A DNA stretch of 64,000 nucleotides from contig NZ_CP089312.1 in NCBI RefSeq assembly GCF_021545335.1, positions 1,240,001-1,304,000 on the forward strand, in the 5' to 3' direction. Position 1 is the first letter of the stretch. The number at the start of each line of letters is the position of its first letter. The notes under the pieces are model-generated. The model was not told where the DNA came from. It saw only the letters and a list, made by a program, of their open reading frames with translations, and searched no databases. Shown here in pieces: positions 36,923-44,654 of the stretch. Made by a program: the position numbers and the translations under genes. This DNA is from Streptomyces sp. GQFP (GTDB taxonomy: Bacteria > Actinomycetota > Actinomycetes > Streptomycetales > Streptomycetaceae).

Positions 36923-37077
36923 TCACCCCACCCCGTGCAGGCCGTCGAGCACCGTGGCCGCCGAACGGAGATCCTCAGCATCCGGAACGATGTACTTGAC
37001 CTTGGTGAAGGCAGCGTTCGTATGCCCATGTAGTGCGAGAAGGTCACGGCGCCCATGATGCCGCCGCGCGTCTGGGG
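36923..37077 (-). pseudogene. Remnant of a tyrosine-integrase C-terminus
   Basis: The reverse frame reads DLLALHGHTNAAFTKVKY followed by IVPDAEDLRSAATVLDGL and a stop at 36923. GHT-x(8-9)-Y near the end is the layout of a tyrosine recombinase tail (box II His and catalytic Tyr). There is no N-terminal or Arg-containing catalytic core upstream; the frame runs into a perfect hairpin at 37078. It sits about 60 nt from the left junction, where an integrase gene is expected. The reading as an integrase remnant is an inference from a short tail. Confidence 0.45.
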
Positions 37078-37114
37078 CGGGGTTGCGTCCGTCAGCTTGA
37101 CGGACGCAACCCCG
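37078..37114. repeat. Perfect 17-bp hairpin at the integrase remnant boundary
   Basis: CGGGGTTGCGTCCGTCA, loop GCT, and its exact complement. There is no T-tract, so it is not a classical intrinsic terminator. It falls exactly where the recognisable integrase tail ends, so it may mark a deletion or excision scar, or be a recombination or replication structure. Confidence 0.7.
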
Positions 37115-37202
37115 ACGCCACCGGCCGGGAGACGCGTACCGACTGGGGCTTGAACCCGCCCGCCCGCCACCGGCCCGGGGTATGGACGTCGGCGGCGAGG
37201 GC

Positions 37203-37412
37203 TCAGGAGTCGCGCAGATGGTGGGCCCATATGCGGGTCAGGATGCGCAGCACATCGAGGTCAATCAGGTCAACGAGATCGGCGTGTGCGCGGTGGGCCC
37301 ACACGGTACGGCCGGGCCCGGAGTTCACGTGCTCGTAGGCGACCTCGACCGCGTCCTCGGGGTCGGTGATCAGGCCGTCGCAGTAGCGGCACGCGCGCAG
37401 CGTCGCAGTCAC
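37203..37412 (-). CDS. Small CxxC protein, 69 aa, accessory element
   Basis: Starts at GTG 37412, which overlaps the preceding gene's stop as GTGA, so it should be translated by coupling. N-terminal TATLRACRYCDGLITDPEDA contains a CxxC pair. The rest is helical with many Asp, His and Leu residues (DLVDLIDLDVLRILTRIW). It is of the kind found in Streptomyces integrative elements; the function is unknown. Confidence 0.6.
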   Translation of the reverse strand: MTATLRACRYCDGLITDPEDAVEVAYEHVNSGPGRTVWAHRAHADLVDLIDLDVLRILTRIWAHHLRDS

Positions 37413-37801
37413 GGGCGGACGCCGTTCAGGTTCTCGTGGTGGTCGCACAGGGCGTTGACGACGCGGGCGAGCTTCCGCGCCACCGAGACCCGGATGGGCC
37501 GCGTGCCGCCCTCGCCCAAGCTCAGCTTGTTGCGCGCTTCCCCGATGCAGGCCAGCGCGCAGTAGCGAGGGATGCTGTCCTTCGGCGCCCGTGCGACTGC
37601 CGCTGCTACTTCGGGGATGAGTAGGTGGATGTGCCCGCGCAGCACCTTGGTGAGCGTGGCCAGTTCGTCAGGCGCGGGCAACTCGGCGCCTTCGACGAGG
37701 AGTATCCGAGCACTGTCACGCATCGTCTCGATGTCCGGGGGGCGCTGGTCTCGCCGTGCATCGGTGCCATCTGCTGCGTTCTGTGTACGTCCTGTAGCCA
37801 C
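37409..37801 (-). CDS. DUF6415-like protein, accessory element
   Basis: About 130 residues with an uncertain start (GTG 37801 chosen; no strong ribosome-binding site; the conserved part begins at MRDSARILLVEGAELP). The core ELATLTKVLRGHIHLLIPEV ... RYCALACIGEARNKLS resembles DUF6415 proteins frequent in Streptomyces elements and gene clusters. It is all-helical with no catalytic motif. It is divergent from the regulator gene at 37914 and coupled to the downstream CxxC gene. Confidence 0.6.
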   Translation of the reverse strand: MATGRTQNAADGTDARRDQRPPDIETMRDSARILLVEGAELPAPDELATLTKVLRGHIHLLIPEVAAAVARAPKDSIPRYCALACIGEARNKLSLGEGGTRPIRVSVARKLARVVNALCDHHENLNGVRP

Positions 37802-37913
37802 ACCATGATGATGAGTGGGCACGGTGAGGCACAACCAGGCCGCGACGTGGCCATGTGCAGCCACGTGGCGGCCATGGCTACAGGCAGGCGCGATGACACC
37901 TCATGCTGGGCGG

Positions 37914-39158
37914 ATGAGCCGCAACGACGCCCTGAGAGCCGCACGGCTCCGGGTGGGCTGGCGCACCGTCGAGCAGGCCGCCGCCAAACTCTCCGAGCAT
38001 GGGCAACGTCTCCTCGATGACAGGCAGTTCACCGTCTCCGCGCGTACCTGGCGCCGTTGGGAGGGCGACCGCCCCGGCTGGCCGCCCGAGGAGACCGCGA
38101 TCGTCATCCACGATGCGCTCGGCCGATGGCCCGAAGACCTCGGATTCACCACCCCTCCCGGCTGGATCCGCCCTGAGCACCACGAAGAGGCAGATGTGAA
38201 ACGCCGTGCGTTCATGTCCGTCACCGCCGCCGCGCTCGTCCCTGGTCCCGTCGCCTCGCAGCACGTCGACCCCGCGCTGATCGACTACTTCCAGACGCAG
38301 TTGGAGGGCCACTACCGGGCCGACATGCTCCTCGGCCCGCACGACCTGATCGGCACGGTGTCCGCCCAATATCAGCTGATCGACAAGCTGGTCCGCTCGG
38401 CCAAGGGTGAGACCCGCCGCGGGCTGCTCCGCGTTGGCGCGGCCTACGCGGCGCTCGTCGGCTGGCTGTACCAGGACGCCGGCGACATGGACGGCGCCCA
38501 CTTCTGGCGGGGCGTCACGCAGGAGATCGCGATGCGCTCCCGCGACCTGCACCTGATCGGCTACTCCCTCGTCAACCAGGCGCAAGTACGCACCGACCTC
38601 GGGGACGGGCACGCGGTCATCGACCTGTGCGAGGCGGCCCTCGACGACGCCGGGCGCCTGGTGCCGAAGGTCCGCATCATGGCCATGCAGCAGCAAGCCC
38701 ACGGCGCCAGCCTCACCGGCGACCGGACGGCCGTGGACCGGCTCATCGACCAGGCGGACGGACTCCTCGGCCGGGTCGACGACGACCTTCCGTGGGGCAA
38801 CGCCTGCCGACGAACACCCGGCTACCTCGAAGTACAGCGCGCCACCTGCTACGGCCGGCTCGGCCTCGGCGCTGAGGCCGTCTCCCTGTGGGACCAGGTC
38901 CTCGACATGGTCCCCAAGACGGCCCGCCGGGACCGTGGCGTGTATCTCGCACGGCATGCGACCGCGGCGGCCGGGGCGGGCGAGCCGGACCAGGCGCTGG
39001 AGATCGCCCGCACGGTGGTGGACATCGCCGTCGAGACCCGGTCGGAACGCATGCGACGGGAGTTGGCCACCCTTCAGCGGGCGATGCGGCCGTGGCAGGA
39101 TTCCCCGGTCGGCCAAGACCTCACAGAGGTTCTGGCGCCCGCGACCGAGGGGAGCTGA
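37914..39158 (+). CDS. XRE-type regulator with C-terminal TPR-like domain
   Basis: 414 residues. The N-terminal part (ALRAARLRVGWRTVEQAAAK ... SARTWRRWEGDRPGWPPEE) is a Streptomyces-type helix-turn-helix. A KRRAFMSVTAAALVPGPV stretch follows, then TPR-like helices to the C-terminus (ATCYGRLGLGAEAVSLWDQV). This layout is shared with NsdA-like and conjugative-element regulators. It could be the element's master repressor. The ATG at 37914 has a weak ribosome-binding site. Its stop lies 2 nt before the PCD start, forming an operon. Confidence 0.75.
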   Translation: MSRNDALRAARLRVGWRTVEQAAAKLSEHGQRLLDDRQFTVSARTWRRWEGDRPGWPPEETAIVIHDALGRWPEDLGFTTPPGWIRPEHHEEADVKRRAFMSVTAAALVPGPVASQHVDPALIDYFQTQLEGHYRADMLLGPHDLIGTVSAQYQLIDKLVRSAKGETRRGLLRVGAAYAALVGWLYQDAGDMDGAHFWRGVTQEIAMRSRDLHLIGYSLVNQAQVRTDLGDGHAVIDLCEAALDDAGRLVPKVRIMAMQQQAHGASLTGDRTAVDRLIDQADGLLGRVDDDLPWGNACRRTPGYLEVQRATCYGRLGLGAEAVSLWDQVLDMVPKTARRDRGVYLARHATAAAGAGEPDQALEIARTVVDIAVETRSERMRRELATLQRAMRPWQDSPVGQDLTEVLAPATEGS

Positions 39159-39160
39159 GC

Positions 39161-39481
39161 ATGGCAGACGCATCCGTGCCACTGACGGAGGACAAGATCG
39201 ACGCGGCCCTGCGGGAGGTACCGGGCTGGCGCCGGGAGGGTGACGAGATCACCCGCACGTTCGGCATCCGCTACCACGGCGGGGTGGCGCTGATCGTGCA
39301 CGTCGCCGACGTCGAGCGGCTCGTCAGCCACCACGCGGATATCGACCTGCGGTGGGGAAAGGTGCGCTTCGCGATCACGACGCACGACGCCGGGCACAGG
39401 CTGACGGCCGCCGACTTCGACCTGGCCCAGCGCATCGACGCCATCGCCAAGGCCCACATGGCCGAGCCTCTCGACGACTGA
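39161..39481 (+). CDS. 4a-hydroxytetrahydrobiopterin dehydratase (PCD/DCoH)
   Basis: 106 residues. The active-site signature is present in order: ERLVSHHADIDLRWGKVRFA with adjacent His residues, then TTHDAGHRLTAADFDLA with the later His and Asp. It dehydrates 4a-hydroxytetrahydrobiopterin. GAGGGGAGCTGAGC gives a very strong ribosome-binding site 2 nt after the upstream regulator stop. A PCD in a mobile-type region next to a regulator is unusual, since no pterin-dependent hydroxylase is nearby. A DCoH-like protein-binding role is possible. Confidence 0.85.
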   Translation: MADASVPLTEDKIDAALREVPGWRREGDEITRTFGIRYHGGVALIVHVADVERLVSHHADIDLRWGKVRFAITTHDAGHRLTAADFDLAQRIDAIAKAHMAEPLDD

Positions 39482-39522
39482 CGAGGGAGTTCACGTTGAC
39501 GGGTACCCCTGGGCATGACGAA

Positions 39523-39554
39523 GGGCCCGCCCGGGACGTGTTCCGAGCGGGCCC
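39523..39554. terminator. Bidirectional terminator hairpin
   Basis: GGGCCCGC and its complement GCGGGCCC with a 16-nt loop, between the convergent PCD gene and the membrane-protein gene. Confidence 0.65.
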
Positions 39555-39612
39555 CGCCAGGGCATTGGACGTCAGGCCAGCCAGCGCCGGTACTGCCGTT
39601 CACGTGGCCTCA

Positions 39613-40173
39613 TCACCCCTGGGTCACGACATCCGTGATCTCCACCGAGATCTTCTTGCTCGCCGAAGAGGTACTGATCAGAGACGGCGTGTAGTTCAGA
39701 CTTGTCTGGTCCGAAAGCTCTGCCGTCTCAATGACCGGGCCGGACTCGTCACCGCGGATCTCATAGGTGATCTCGTACACCGCATCCGGGTCGAGGTCCG
39801 CACTGTCGACCAACAGGGTCAGGTCCGGCTCGACCGTCATATTGCAGCCCGCCGACCCGAAGCACTGCCGTTCGGTGGTGCGCAGCTTGATCGTGAAGCT
39901 GTCGGCGTCGACCTCGGCGTACGTCGGCTCTGGCTCCTCTGCGACGGCGGTCACAGCGTCCTCTTCCGGTGCGCTCGACTCTGAGGCGGCAGTGGTGGTG
40001 GCTTGCTTGCTGTCGTTGTCTGTGGACTGCACGACGATGATGCCAGTGGTGACGATCGCGGCGATGACGGCAGCGGCTGCACCGATGACGATCGCGTTGG
40101 TGTGGTTCTTCTTCACCACCGGCTCCTGCGGCGGCGGGAAGTCGGGCATGGGTGGTGGCGTGCTGTCAGTCAT
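39613..40173 (-). CDS. Membrane-anchored secreted-domain protein, 186 aa
   Basis: A Pro-rich cytoplasmic N-terminus (MTDSTPPPMPDFPPPQEP) is followed by one transmembrane helix (about residues 27-48, NAIVIGAAAAVIAAIVTTG) and an acidic, Ser/Thr-rich linker. A beta-rich external domain has a Cys pair (QCFGSAGC) that may form a disulfide. GGGGGG precedes ATG 40173. No family is recognised. The layout (Pro-rich tail, TM, stalk, beta domain) matches many Streptomyces surface proteins. Confidence 0.7.
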   Translation of the reverse strand: MTDSTPPPMPDFPPPQEPVVKKNHTNAIVIGAAAAVIAAIVTTGIIVVQSTDNDSKQATTTAASESSAPEEDAVTAVAEEPEPTYAEVDADSFTIKLRTTERQCFGSAGCNMTVEPDLTLLVDSADLDPDAVYEITYEIRGDESGPVIETAELSDQTSLNYTPSLISTSSASKKISVEITDVVTQG

Positions 40174-40422
40174 GGTCCCCCCAAGGACGTGGTGTGCAGG
40201 AGGGCATCATCCGTCCTCTCGTGTGCCGTGTGGAGGCGGTGTGCCCGTGTTGTGACCACAGATGAGTGAAGATCTCGGATCTTGCTGGACGACGCGCGAC
40301 GGACCGCTCCAACGGCAAAGACGATGCGGCGTGTTAGCCGTGATCTGTGGTTTTACCGGGGCGATGGCACGTCCCTCGGGGGCACAGGTGCGGGTGACGC
40401 TGGCGTGGGAGAGGCTGACGGC

Positions 40423-40637
40423 ATGGCTTCCGTGATGACCGTGTTCGTGTACCGCCCGACGAGGACGGCGGCCGGCGCGTGCGCGTCGACGGGGAACTCC
40501 TCGGGCGGGCGTACTCGCTGCGGGACGTCGCCGAGTTCCTGCGCCGGGCCGGGATCGAGGACATCGACGAAACGTACGTAGCCGAGTCCGGGCTGATCGA
40601 GTGGAGTGGTGGCGGCCCGGGCGATTGGGTGCATTGA
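40423..40637 (+). pseudogene. Frameshifted small gene
   Basis: GGAGAGG lies 7 nt before ATG 40423, and MASVMTVFVYRP is a plausible N-terminus. After about 40460 the frame must shift to read VRVDGELLGRAYSLRDVAEF and LRRAGIEDIDETYVAES, ending GDWVH-stop at 40637. One base appears to be missing in CGCCCGACGAGG. The two halves together would give a normal 72-residue acidic protein of a kind common in Streptomyces. It is either a pseudogene or a sequencing error. Confidence 0.65.
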
Positions 40638-41225
40638 AAGCGCTGGTCAACGCGGCGGGGCTTTGTGAGAGCTACGTGCCGCATAGTCGCAATGCGGGGA
40701 GTGTGTGACTCCGCCGAAGAAAGGAGGCAACCCCCGTGCGACTGGGGATACACCCGGGGGCTGCCGTGGGGTCGCGGACCCCTAGTGGTGGTTGAGCAGT
40801 CGCTCGACCAGGCTCCACAGCGCACGCGCTGCGAGTGCGACACCTAGCCGCTCAGCTACCTCACGCACCCACCCCTTGCGGGGCGGAGCGCCTTCGATTG
40901 CCACCAATACGCCCACCTCACCTCTACTTGTTGGGCCGGGGTCCCGGTACTTCTGGCTCCGGGATCCCCCAGTGGACACCGGGCACCGGATGCCCCGGCC
41001 CAGCCCACTGGTGAGGTCGGCGGTTGAACGCTACGGCCGGCGCGTCCGGGAATACAGGGCGCGCGAGCGGCGCGGCGGCGCACGTTACGGACACTGTTCC
41101 TCACCCGCCCCTGGCGTTGCGCGAGTTCGGGTGCAGAGGATCTTCGGGTGACCTTTATGGTGCGGCCTGAGCCGGAGGCGGCGCCGAACAATCGGCGTAC
41201 ACGGCACGGGGTGAATGGCCTTCCG
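40638..41225. other. Gene-poor stretch with weak small ORFs
   Basis: Contains a strong Shine-Dalgarno (AAGGAGG at 40721) before a 19-codon frame (GTG 40736 to stop 40795). A reverse 65-codon frame (40782-40979) contains GWVREVAERLGVALAARALW. A forward frame contains SAVERYGRRVREYRARERRG near 41020. Each has some coding character, but none is convincing. There is no RNA gene or clear promoter. The whole may be decayed element DNA. Confidence 0.35.
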
Positions 41226-41750
41226 CTAGCTGATCTTCTTCCATGCCTTGCAGCCCGTGGTGTTGAACGCCTTGTCGGTGGCGGCGATCGTGACGGTCGT
41301 CTGGCCGCTGGTGGCGTTGTTGGCGATGATGTCCTTCAGCTCGCCGGAGGTGCTGGAGAGCCTGGCCCAGTAGCAACTGGCGATGAGGCCGCCCTGTGGG
41401 CCTTCGCTACGGTAGGTGCCGGGCTTGATGTCGTTGCCGACGACGTAGGTGCCATCGCCGGGGAACTCGCCCGAGGAGACCTTGCCGGCCGCTGACGCGG
41501 TGTTGTCGGTGGCCGCGCGCATGGCGGTCGCTGTGGTGGTGACCGTCGCTGAAGGGGCTGCCTTGTTGGTGCTGGAGTTGCTCGTGACGCCGATCAGCAC
41601 GCCAACGAGCAGACCGACGAGGGCCGCGCCTGCATGGGTGAGGATCTTCCAGTGGGAGCGCTCGGGGCGCGACGCCGACTGCGTCCCGTCACCGGGGTCC
41701 GGGAGTTGCAGCGGTCCGTCCGGAAGGCCTGAAGGAGTCCGGCTGTTCAT
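41226..41750 (-). CDS. Single-pass membrane protein with secreted domain, 174 aa
   Basis: The cytoplasmic N-terminus (MNSRTPSGLPDGPLQLPDPG) leads to a transmembrane helix at about residues 43-62 (ILTHAGAALVGLLVGVLIGV). An Ala/Thr/Ser stalk follows, then an external domain with the motif GTYVVGNDIKPGTYRSEGPQ and two cysteines. The GxY(x)VGxDIxPGTYRS unit recurs in actinobacterial and phage-linked secreted lipoproteins of unknown role. The ATG overlaps the stop of the preceding 57-codon gene (ATGA), which supports translation of both. Confidence 0.7.
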   Translation of the reverse strand: MNSRTPSGLPDGPLQLPDPGDGTQSASRPERSHWKILTHAGAALVGLLVGVLIGVTSNSSTNKAAPSATVTTTATAMRAATDNTASAAGKVSSGEFPGDGTYVVGNDIKPGTYRSEGPQGGLIASCYWARLSSTSGELKDIIANNATSGQTTVTIAATDKAFNTTGCKAWKKIS

Positions 41751-41920
41751 GGCTTCAGCGTGCGTCCCCCAGCCTGTCCCCGCACGCGGGGCCGCGGGGA
41801 AGGCGTGGCGTTGTCGGATGCGGCGTGGCCGCAGACGATGCATACGTGGGATGTGGCGTGGGTGCGGGCGCGTAGCTGCCGCAACTGGTAGCTGGTGAGT
41901 TCGCTGCGGTCGGTGACCAC
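41747..41920 (-). CDS. Small protein with CIVCGHAA motif, 57 aa
   Basis: GTG 41920 has GAGG 5 nt upstream. The sequence begins VTDRSELTSYQLRQLRARTH and contains CIVCGH, a potential metal-binding knuckle. The stop overlaps the start of the downstream membrane-protein gene (ATGA). No family is recognised. Confidence 0.5.
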   Translation of the reverse strand: MVTDRSELTSYQLRQLRARTHATSHVCIVCGHAASDNATPSPRPRVRGQAGGRTLKP

Positions 41921-42013
41921 GAGCCCCTCGACTGCTGATCGGCTTTGCGTGGCCGGTGTGCTGTTGCGGACGGGTCGGTACGATCCGGGCACGATTCAGT
42001 AAGGGGGGACGTC

Positions 42014-42565
42014 ATGGCGACGTTCAATGTGCGACCGGACATCGACGCTGCGGCCGCGAAACTAAGTAGCACTATGGGGTCGAAGCGGGAGATCCAAAGA
42101 CTGCCCGAGGTGCTGTGGGAGGGCGAGACGGTCGAGATGCTCGCCACAGGACAGTACGGCGGTGGTGCTGGCTTGATCGCGATGACGAACCTGCGGTTGA
42201 TCTTCTACAAGAACGGGATCATGTCGCAGAAGGTCGAGGACTTCCCCTACGGGAAGGTCTCCTCGGTGCAGTGGCAGGGCGGCATCCTTCTGGGCACGCT
42301 CACGGTGTACACCTCGGGCAACCGGGCAGACATCAAGAACATGCCGAAGGATCAGGGCAAGGTTCTGGCCGATGATCTGCGGCGGCACATCGCCCAGGGA
42401 ACGGCCCCTGGTTCAACCCCTGCGAGTCCGGCAGGGGGCTCCGCGCCGACGGGTGCGCCGGACATCGCGAGCCGGTTGGCGACGCTCGATCAGTTGCGGG
42501 GGCAGGGACTCGTCTCGGATGAGGAGTACGCCCAGCGGCGTGCGCAGATCCTCGACAGTCTGTAG
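42014..42565 (+). CDS. PH-domain (bPH-like) protein with C-terminal SHOCT domain
   Basis: 183 residues. Residues about 30-120 form a bacterial PH-like domain (LIAMTNLRLIFYKNGIMSQK; FPYGKVSSVQWQGG). A flexible Pro/Ala/Gly linker precedes a SHOCT domain at the C-terminus (LDQLRGQGLVSDEEYAQRRA). SHOCT modules mediate oligomerisation, and PH-like domains bind proteins or membranes. AAGGGGGG precedes ATG 42014. Such pairs are frequent in phages and integrated elements. Confidence 0.8.
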   Translation: MATFNVRPDIDAAAAKLSSTMGSKREIQRLPEVLWEGETVEMLATGQYGGGAGLIAMTNLRLIFYKNGIMSQKVEDFPYGKVSSVQWQGGILLGTLTVYTSGNRADIKNMPKDQGKVLADDLRRHIAQGTAPGSTPASPAGGSAPTGAPDIASRLATLDQLRGQGLVSDEEYAQRRAQILDSL

Positions 42566-42575
42566 GTCGGCACGA

Positions 42576-42623
42576 GCACGACGAGGCCCCAGCCGGGAGG
42601 ACTCGGCTGGGGCCTCGTCGTGC
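42576..42623. terminator. 20-bp perfect terminator hairpin
   Basis: GCACGACGAGGCCCCAGCCG, an 8-nt loop, and its exact complement, beginning 11 nt past the PH-SHOCT stop. A T-rich stretch (GTCTGTTGTGTT) follows. One of the longest perfect stems in the window. Confidence 0.9.
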
Positions 42624-42715
42624 GTCTGTTGTGTTCCATGCGCCGCTGGGTACGTCACTGAGAACGCAGAGATGCCCCTGGAATGCGCCCACTTGGGGCA
42701 TTCGGAGCGACAGGC

Positions 42716-42931
42716 CTACTCGGCGTCCTTGTCGTAGTCCAGTCCCGCTGACACGGAGTGCCCGGCGTCTTCCAGGGCTTTGGCATATGCAAGGCGCGTG
42801 GCCCGCGCCGTGTCCCATACCGCCTTGATCTCTGAGACACGTACGGCCGAGGTGATGGCCGCCGAGAGGGCCTCGTCCGCGCTGATGTACGCGGTCGTGG
42901 CCTTGGCGAGCGCGTCCTGATGAGCGGTCAT
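42716..42931 (-). CDS. Small helical protein, 71 aa
   Basis: MTAHQDALAKATTAYISADE, with GGAGGG 7 nt before ATG 42931. It is entirely alpha-helical and acidic, ending DYDKDAE. The start overlaps the stop of an upstream frame (ATGA). No family is recognised; such short proteins are common in Streptomyces islands. Confidence 0.65.
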   Translation of the reverse strand: MTAHQDALAKATTAYISADEALSAAITSAVRVSEIKAVWDTARATRLAYAKALEDAGHSVSAGLDYDKDAE

Positions 42932-43341
42932 GCGTAGTCCCTCCTGCGGGTGGTCCTACAGCGGAGCGGCACCATACGCGCCACGTCGCTCGATTCCCAA
43001 ATCCATCGGCAGCAGCAGTCAGCTGGCGCCGCGCCATGTGTTGTGTGCACACAGGCCGAAGCGTGGGAACGTAGGCGCGGCGGGAAGGCTGAAGTGCCCG
43101 TTTCCGATTTCCCGTAGCTATCAAGACCTGCCTCCCTTGCCCCCTCGTCGTCGGGGTCGTCCTCCTCGCGGGCCGCGATGGCGTCCAGGATCAGGCCAAG
43201 GCCAACGTGCATCTTGCCGCCGGTCTTGTACTCGCCGTGCCCGGTCGCGTCGAAGATGGCCTTCAGGTCCCGGAACGACCAGCTGCCGTACTCGACCGGG
43301 CCGCGGTCCTGGAGGCCCCGGAGAACGTCCGCGGTCGGCGA
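42928..43341 (-). pseudogene. 5'-truncated coding remnant
   Basis: An open frame of 137 codons follows an in-frame TAG at 43342 and has no credible start. It includes GPVEYGSWSFRDLKAIFDAT and GEYKTGGKMHVGLGLILDAI, which look like real protein sequence. The last third (Cys/Arg-rich) looks like non-coding read-through. A 12-bp palindrome TGTGTGCACACA (43042-43053) lies within that part and may be an operator. Best read as a gene fragment joined to a regulatory region. No gene was found between 43342 and 43557. Confidence 0.4.
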
Positions 43342-43557
43342 CTACATCGCCAACGACGGTTGGTCACGACTCGCCCGCCTCCGGTTCAGCGGCCCGTACT
43401 GCACAGTGCGCGCAGAGGATGACGCCCTCGCGGTCGCCGCACGCGTCGACATCGAGGAGCGCGACCAGGAGGTCAGGGACGGGCGGGAGGCGCCGAGGCG
43501 ACCGGCATGCGGCGCGGATGGCGGCGTGCTCAGTAGGGCGGCGTAGGAGGCTGCGGC

Positions 43558-43935
43558 TCACCGGTCGCCTCCGGCAAGGATCGCGTACAACTGGTCGGCG
43601 AGGTCGCGCAGTTGGTCGGCATGCCGGTCGAGGGCGGCGGCGAAGTCGCACAGGGCGGCGGGGGCGAGGGTCAGGCCGAGGAGGCTGACGGACACCCCGG
43701 GCGTGCTGCTGCACAACTCTGGGATCTCGGCCGTGGAGAACGGCGACTGCACGAGGCTCGCGTCGCCGATGTCGTGGCCCCGGAAGACAAGGGCGACGTC
43801 CGGTCCACAGTGGAGGATGTCGGCGCGGTGGTCGTCGGGCCTGTGGTTGGGGTGGCCCACGCACCAGGCCGGGCAGGTCACGGTGACCAGGCCGTGGTCC
43901 GCGGTGGGCAGGGTGATGGTGCGGGGCTCAGTCAT
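43558..43935 (-). CDS. DUF6907-like protein
   Basis: 125 residues: MTEPRTITLPTADHGLVTVT followed by CPAWCVGHPNHRPDDHRADI, a Cys/His/Asp-rich segment found in many short Streptomyces element proteins. The ATG at 43935 overlaps the upstream gene's stop (ATGA) and has GAAGGGG. The C-terminal half is a helical segment (ALDRHADQLRDLADQLYAIL). The function is unknown; metal binding is plausible. Confidence 0.65.
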   Translation of the reverse strand: MTEPRTITLPTADHGLVTVTCPAWCVGHPNHRPDDHRADILHCGPDVALVFRGHDIGDASLVQSPFSTAEIPELCSSTPGVSVSLLGLTLAPAALCDFAAALDRHADQLRDLADQLYAILAGGDR

Positions 43936-44363
43936 CGCTGCCCCTTCTCGGACCATGCCACGGCGACCGGCCAGTCGGTGGTGTCGACGCCGTGCCACTT
44001 GGCGAGCAGGCCACGGACGGTGTACTCCCGTTCCATGCCGACCAGGTCGGGGACCGCTTCGATGTGAGAGATGCCGCCGGACGGAGTGATCACGATCCCC
44101 GCCACGAACTCGCGGTCGGCGGGCCATTCGGCGGGCGGATGGGCGGTGAACACCTTCATGCCGAGAGTGTCCAGCAGTTGCCCGTACGGTGTGGTCAGGT
44201 ACCACCAGTGGTCGGTGGTGCGGGGCAGGGTGCTCATACCTGACTCTCGTCCGCGGTGCGGCAGGTCGAGGGCTTCGAGGACGGTCTCAAGGAGGTTGCG
44301 GACGGGCTCGGGAAGTCGGATCGGGGTGGGCTGCTGGGCGCAGGTGGTTACTGTCCTGGACAA
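43932..44363 (-). CDS. Hypothetical protein, accessory element
   Basis: 143 residues from TTG 44363, chosen for its AAGGAG at 8 nt; ATG 44237 is an alternative that would remove the first 42 residues. Content includes TDHWWYLTTPYGQLLDTLGM and GIVITPSGGISHIEAVPDLV. The N-terminal segment (LLETVLEALDLPH) resembles starts of other Streptomyces element proteins, so a fusion is possible. It overlaps the DUF6907-like gene by 4 nt. Confidence 0.55.
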   Translation of the reverse strand: MSRTVTTCAQQPTPIRLPEPVRNLLETVLEALDLPHRGRESGMSTLPRTTDHWWYLTTPYGQLLDTLGMKVFTAHPPAEWPADREFVAGIVITPSGGISHIEAVPDLVGMEREYTVRGLLAKWHGVDTTDWPVAVAWSEKGQR

Positions 44364-44450
44364 TGCCTCAACTCCTTGGTGAAGGAGGATCGAGTCCAGG
44401 CCCCGGGCCGGCCGAAGGACGCCGGCCCGGGGCCGTGAACGGGATGCCGC

Positions 44451-44654
44451 TCAGGCGGACTTGGCACTCATGCTGTGTTCGCGGGCGAGGAGGTCCACGA
44501 TCTCCCGGAGACGGAACTCCGGCTCGGGAGCCTCGGCGATCAGCTCGACAAGCAGGTTATGGAAGGCGTCCAGCTCGGGGCTGCCGAGCCCGGCCGCGTT
44601 GCTCGCAGCGTGGTTGGCCTCAAGCTGCTCGATGATCGTGGCGGCGGTCCTCAT
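44451..44654 (-). CDS. Small acidic helical protein, 67 aa
   Basis: MRTAATIIEQLEANHAASNA ... LLAREHSMSAKSA. It overlaps the upstream gene's stop by ATGA and is the last of four coupled genes. No family is recognised. Confidence 0.6.
   Translation of the reverse strand: MRTAATIIEQLEANHAASNAAGLGSPELDAFHNLLVELIAEAPEPEFRLREIVDLLAREHSMSAKSA

Noticed and set aside
36780..36960. A tRNA gene on the minus strand near the left junction
   Set aside because: A T-arm-like GGTTCGATTCC is present, but its stem has a mismatch, there is no matching acceptor 5' strand, and no D- or anticodon arm folds. Kept only as an integration-site motif.
40782..40979. A 65-codon reverse gene
   Set aside because: It has some coding character (GWVREVAERLGVALAARALW), but no ribosome-binding site is certain and no neighbour supports it; noted in the gene-poor region entry instead.
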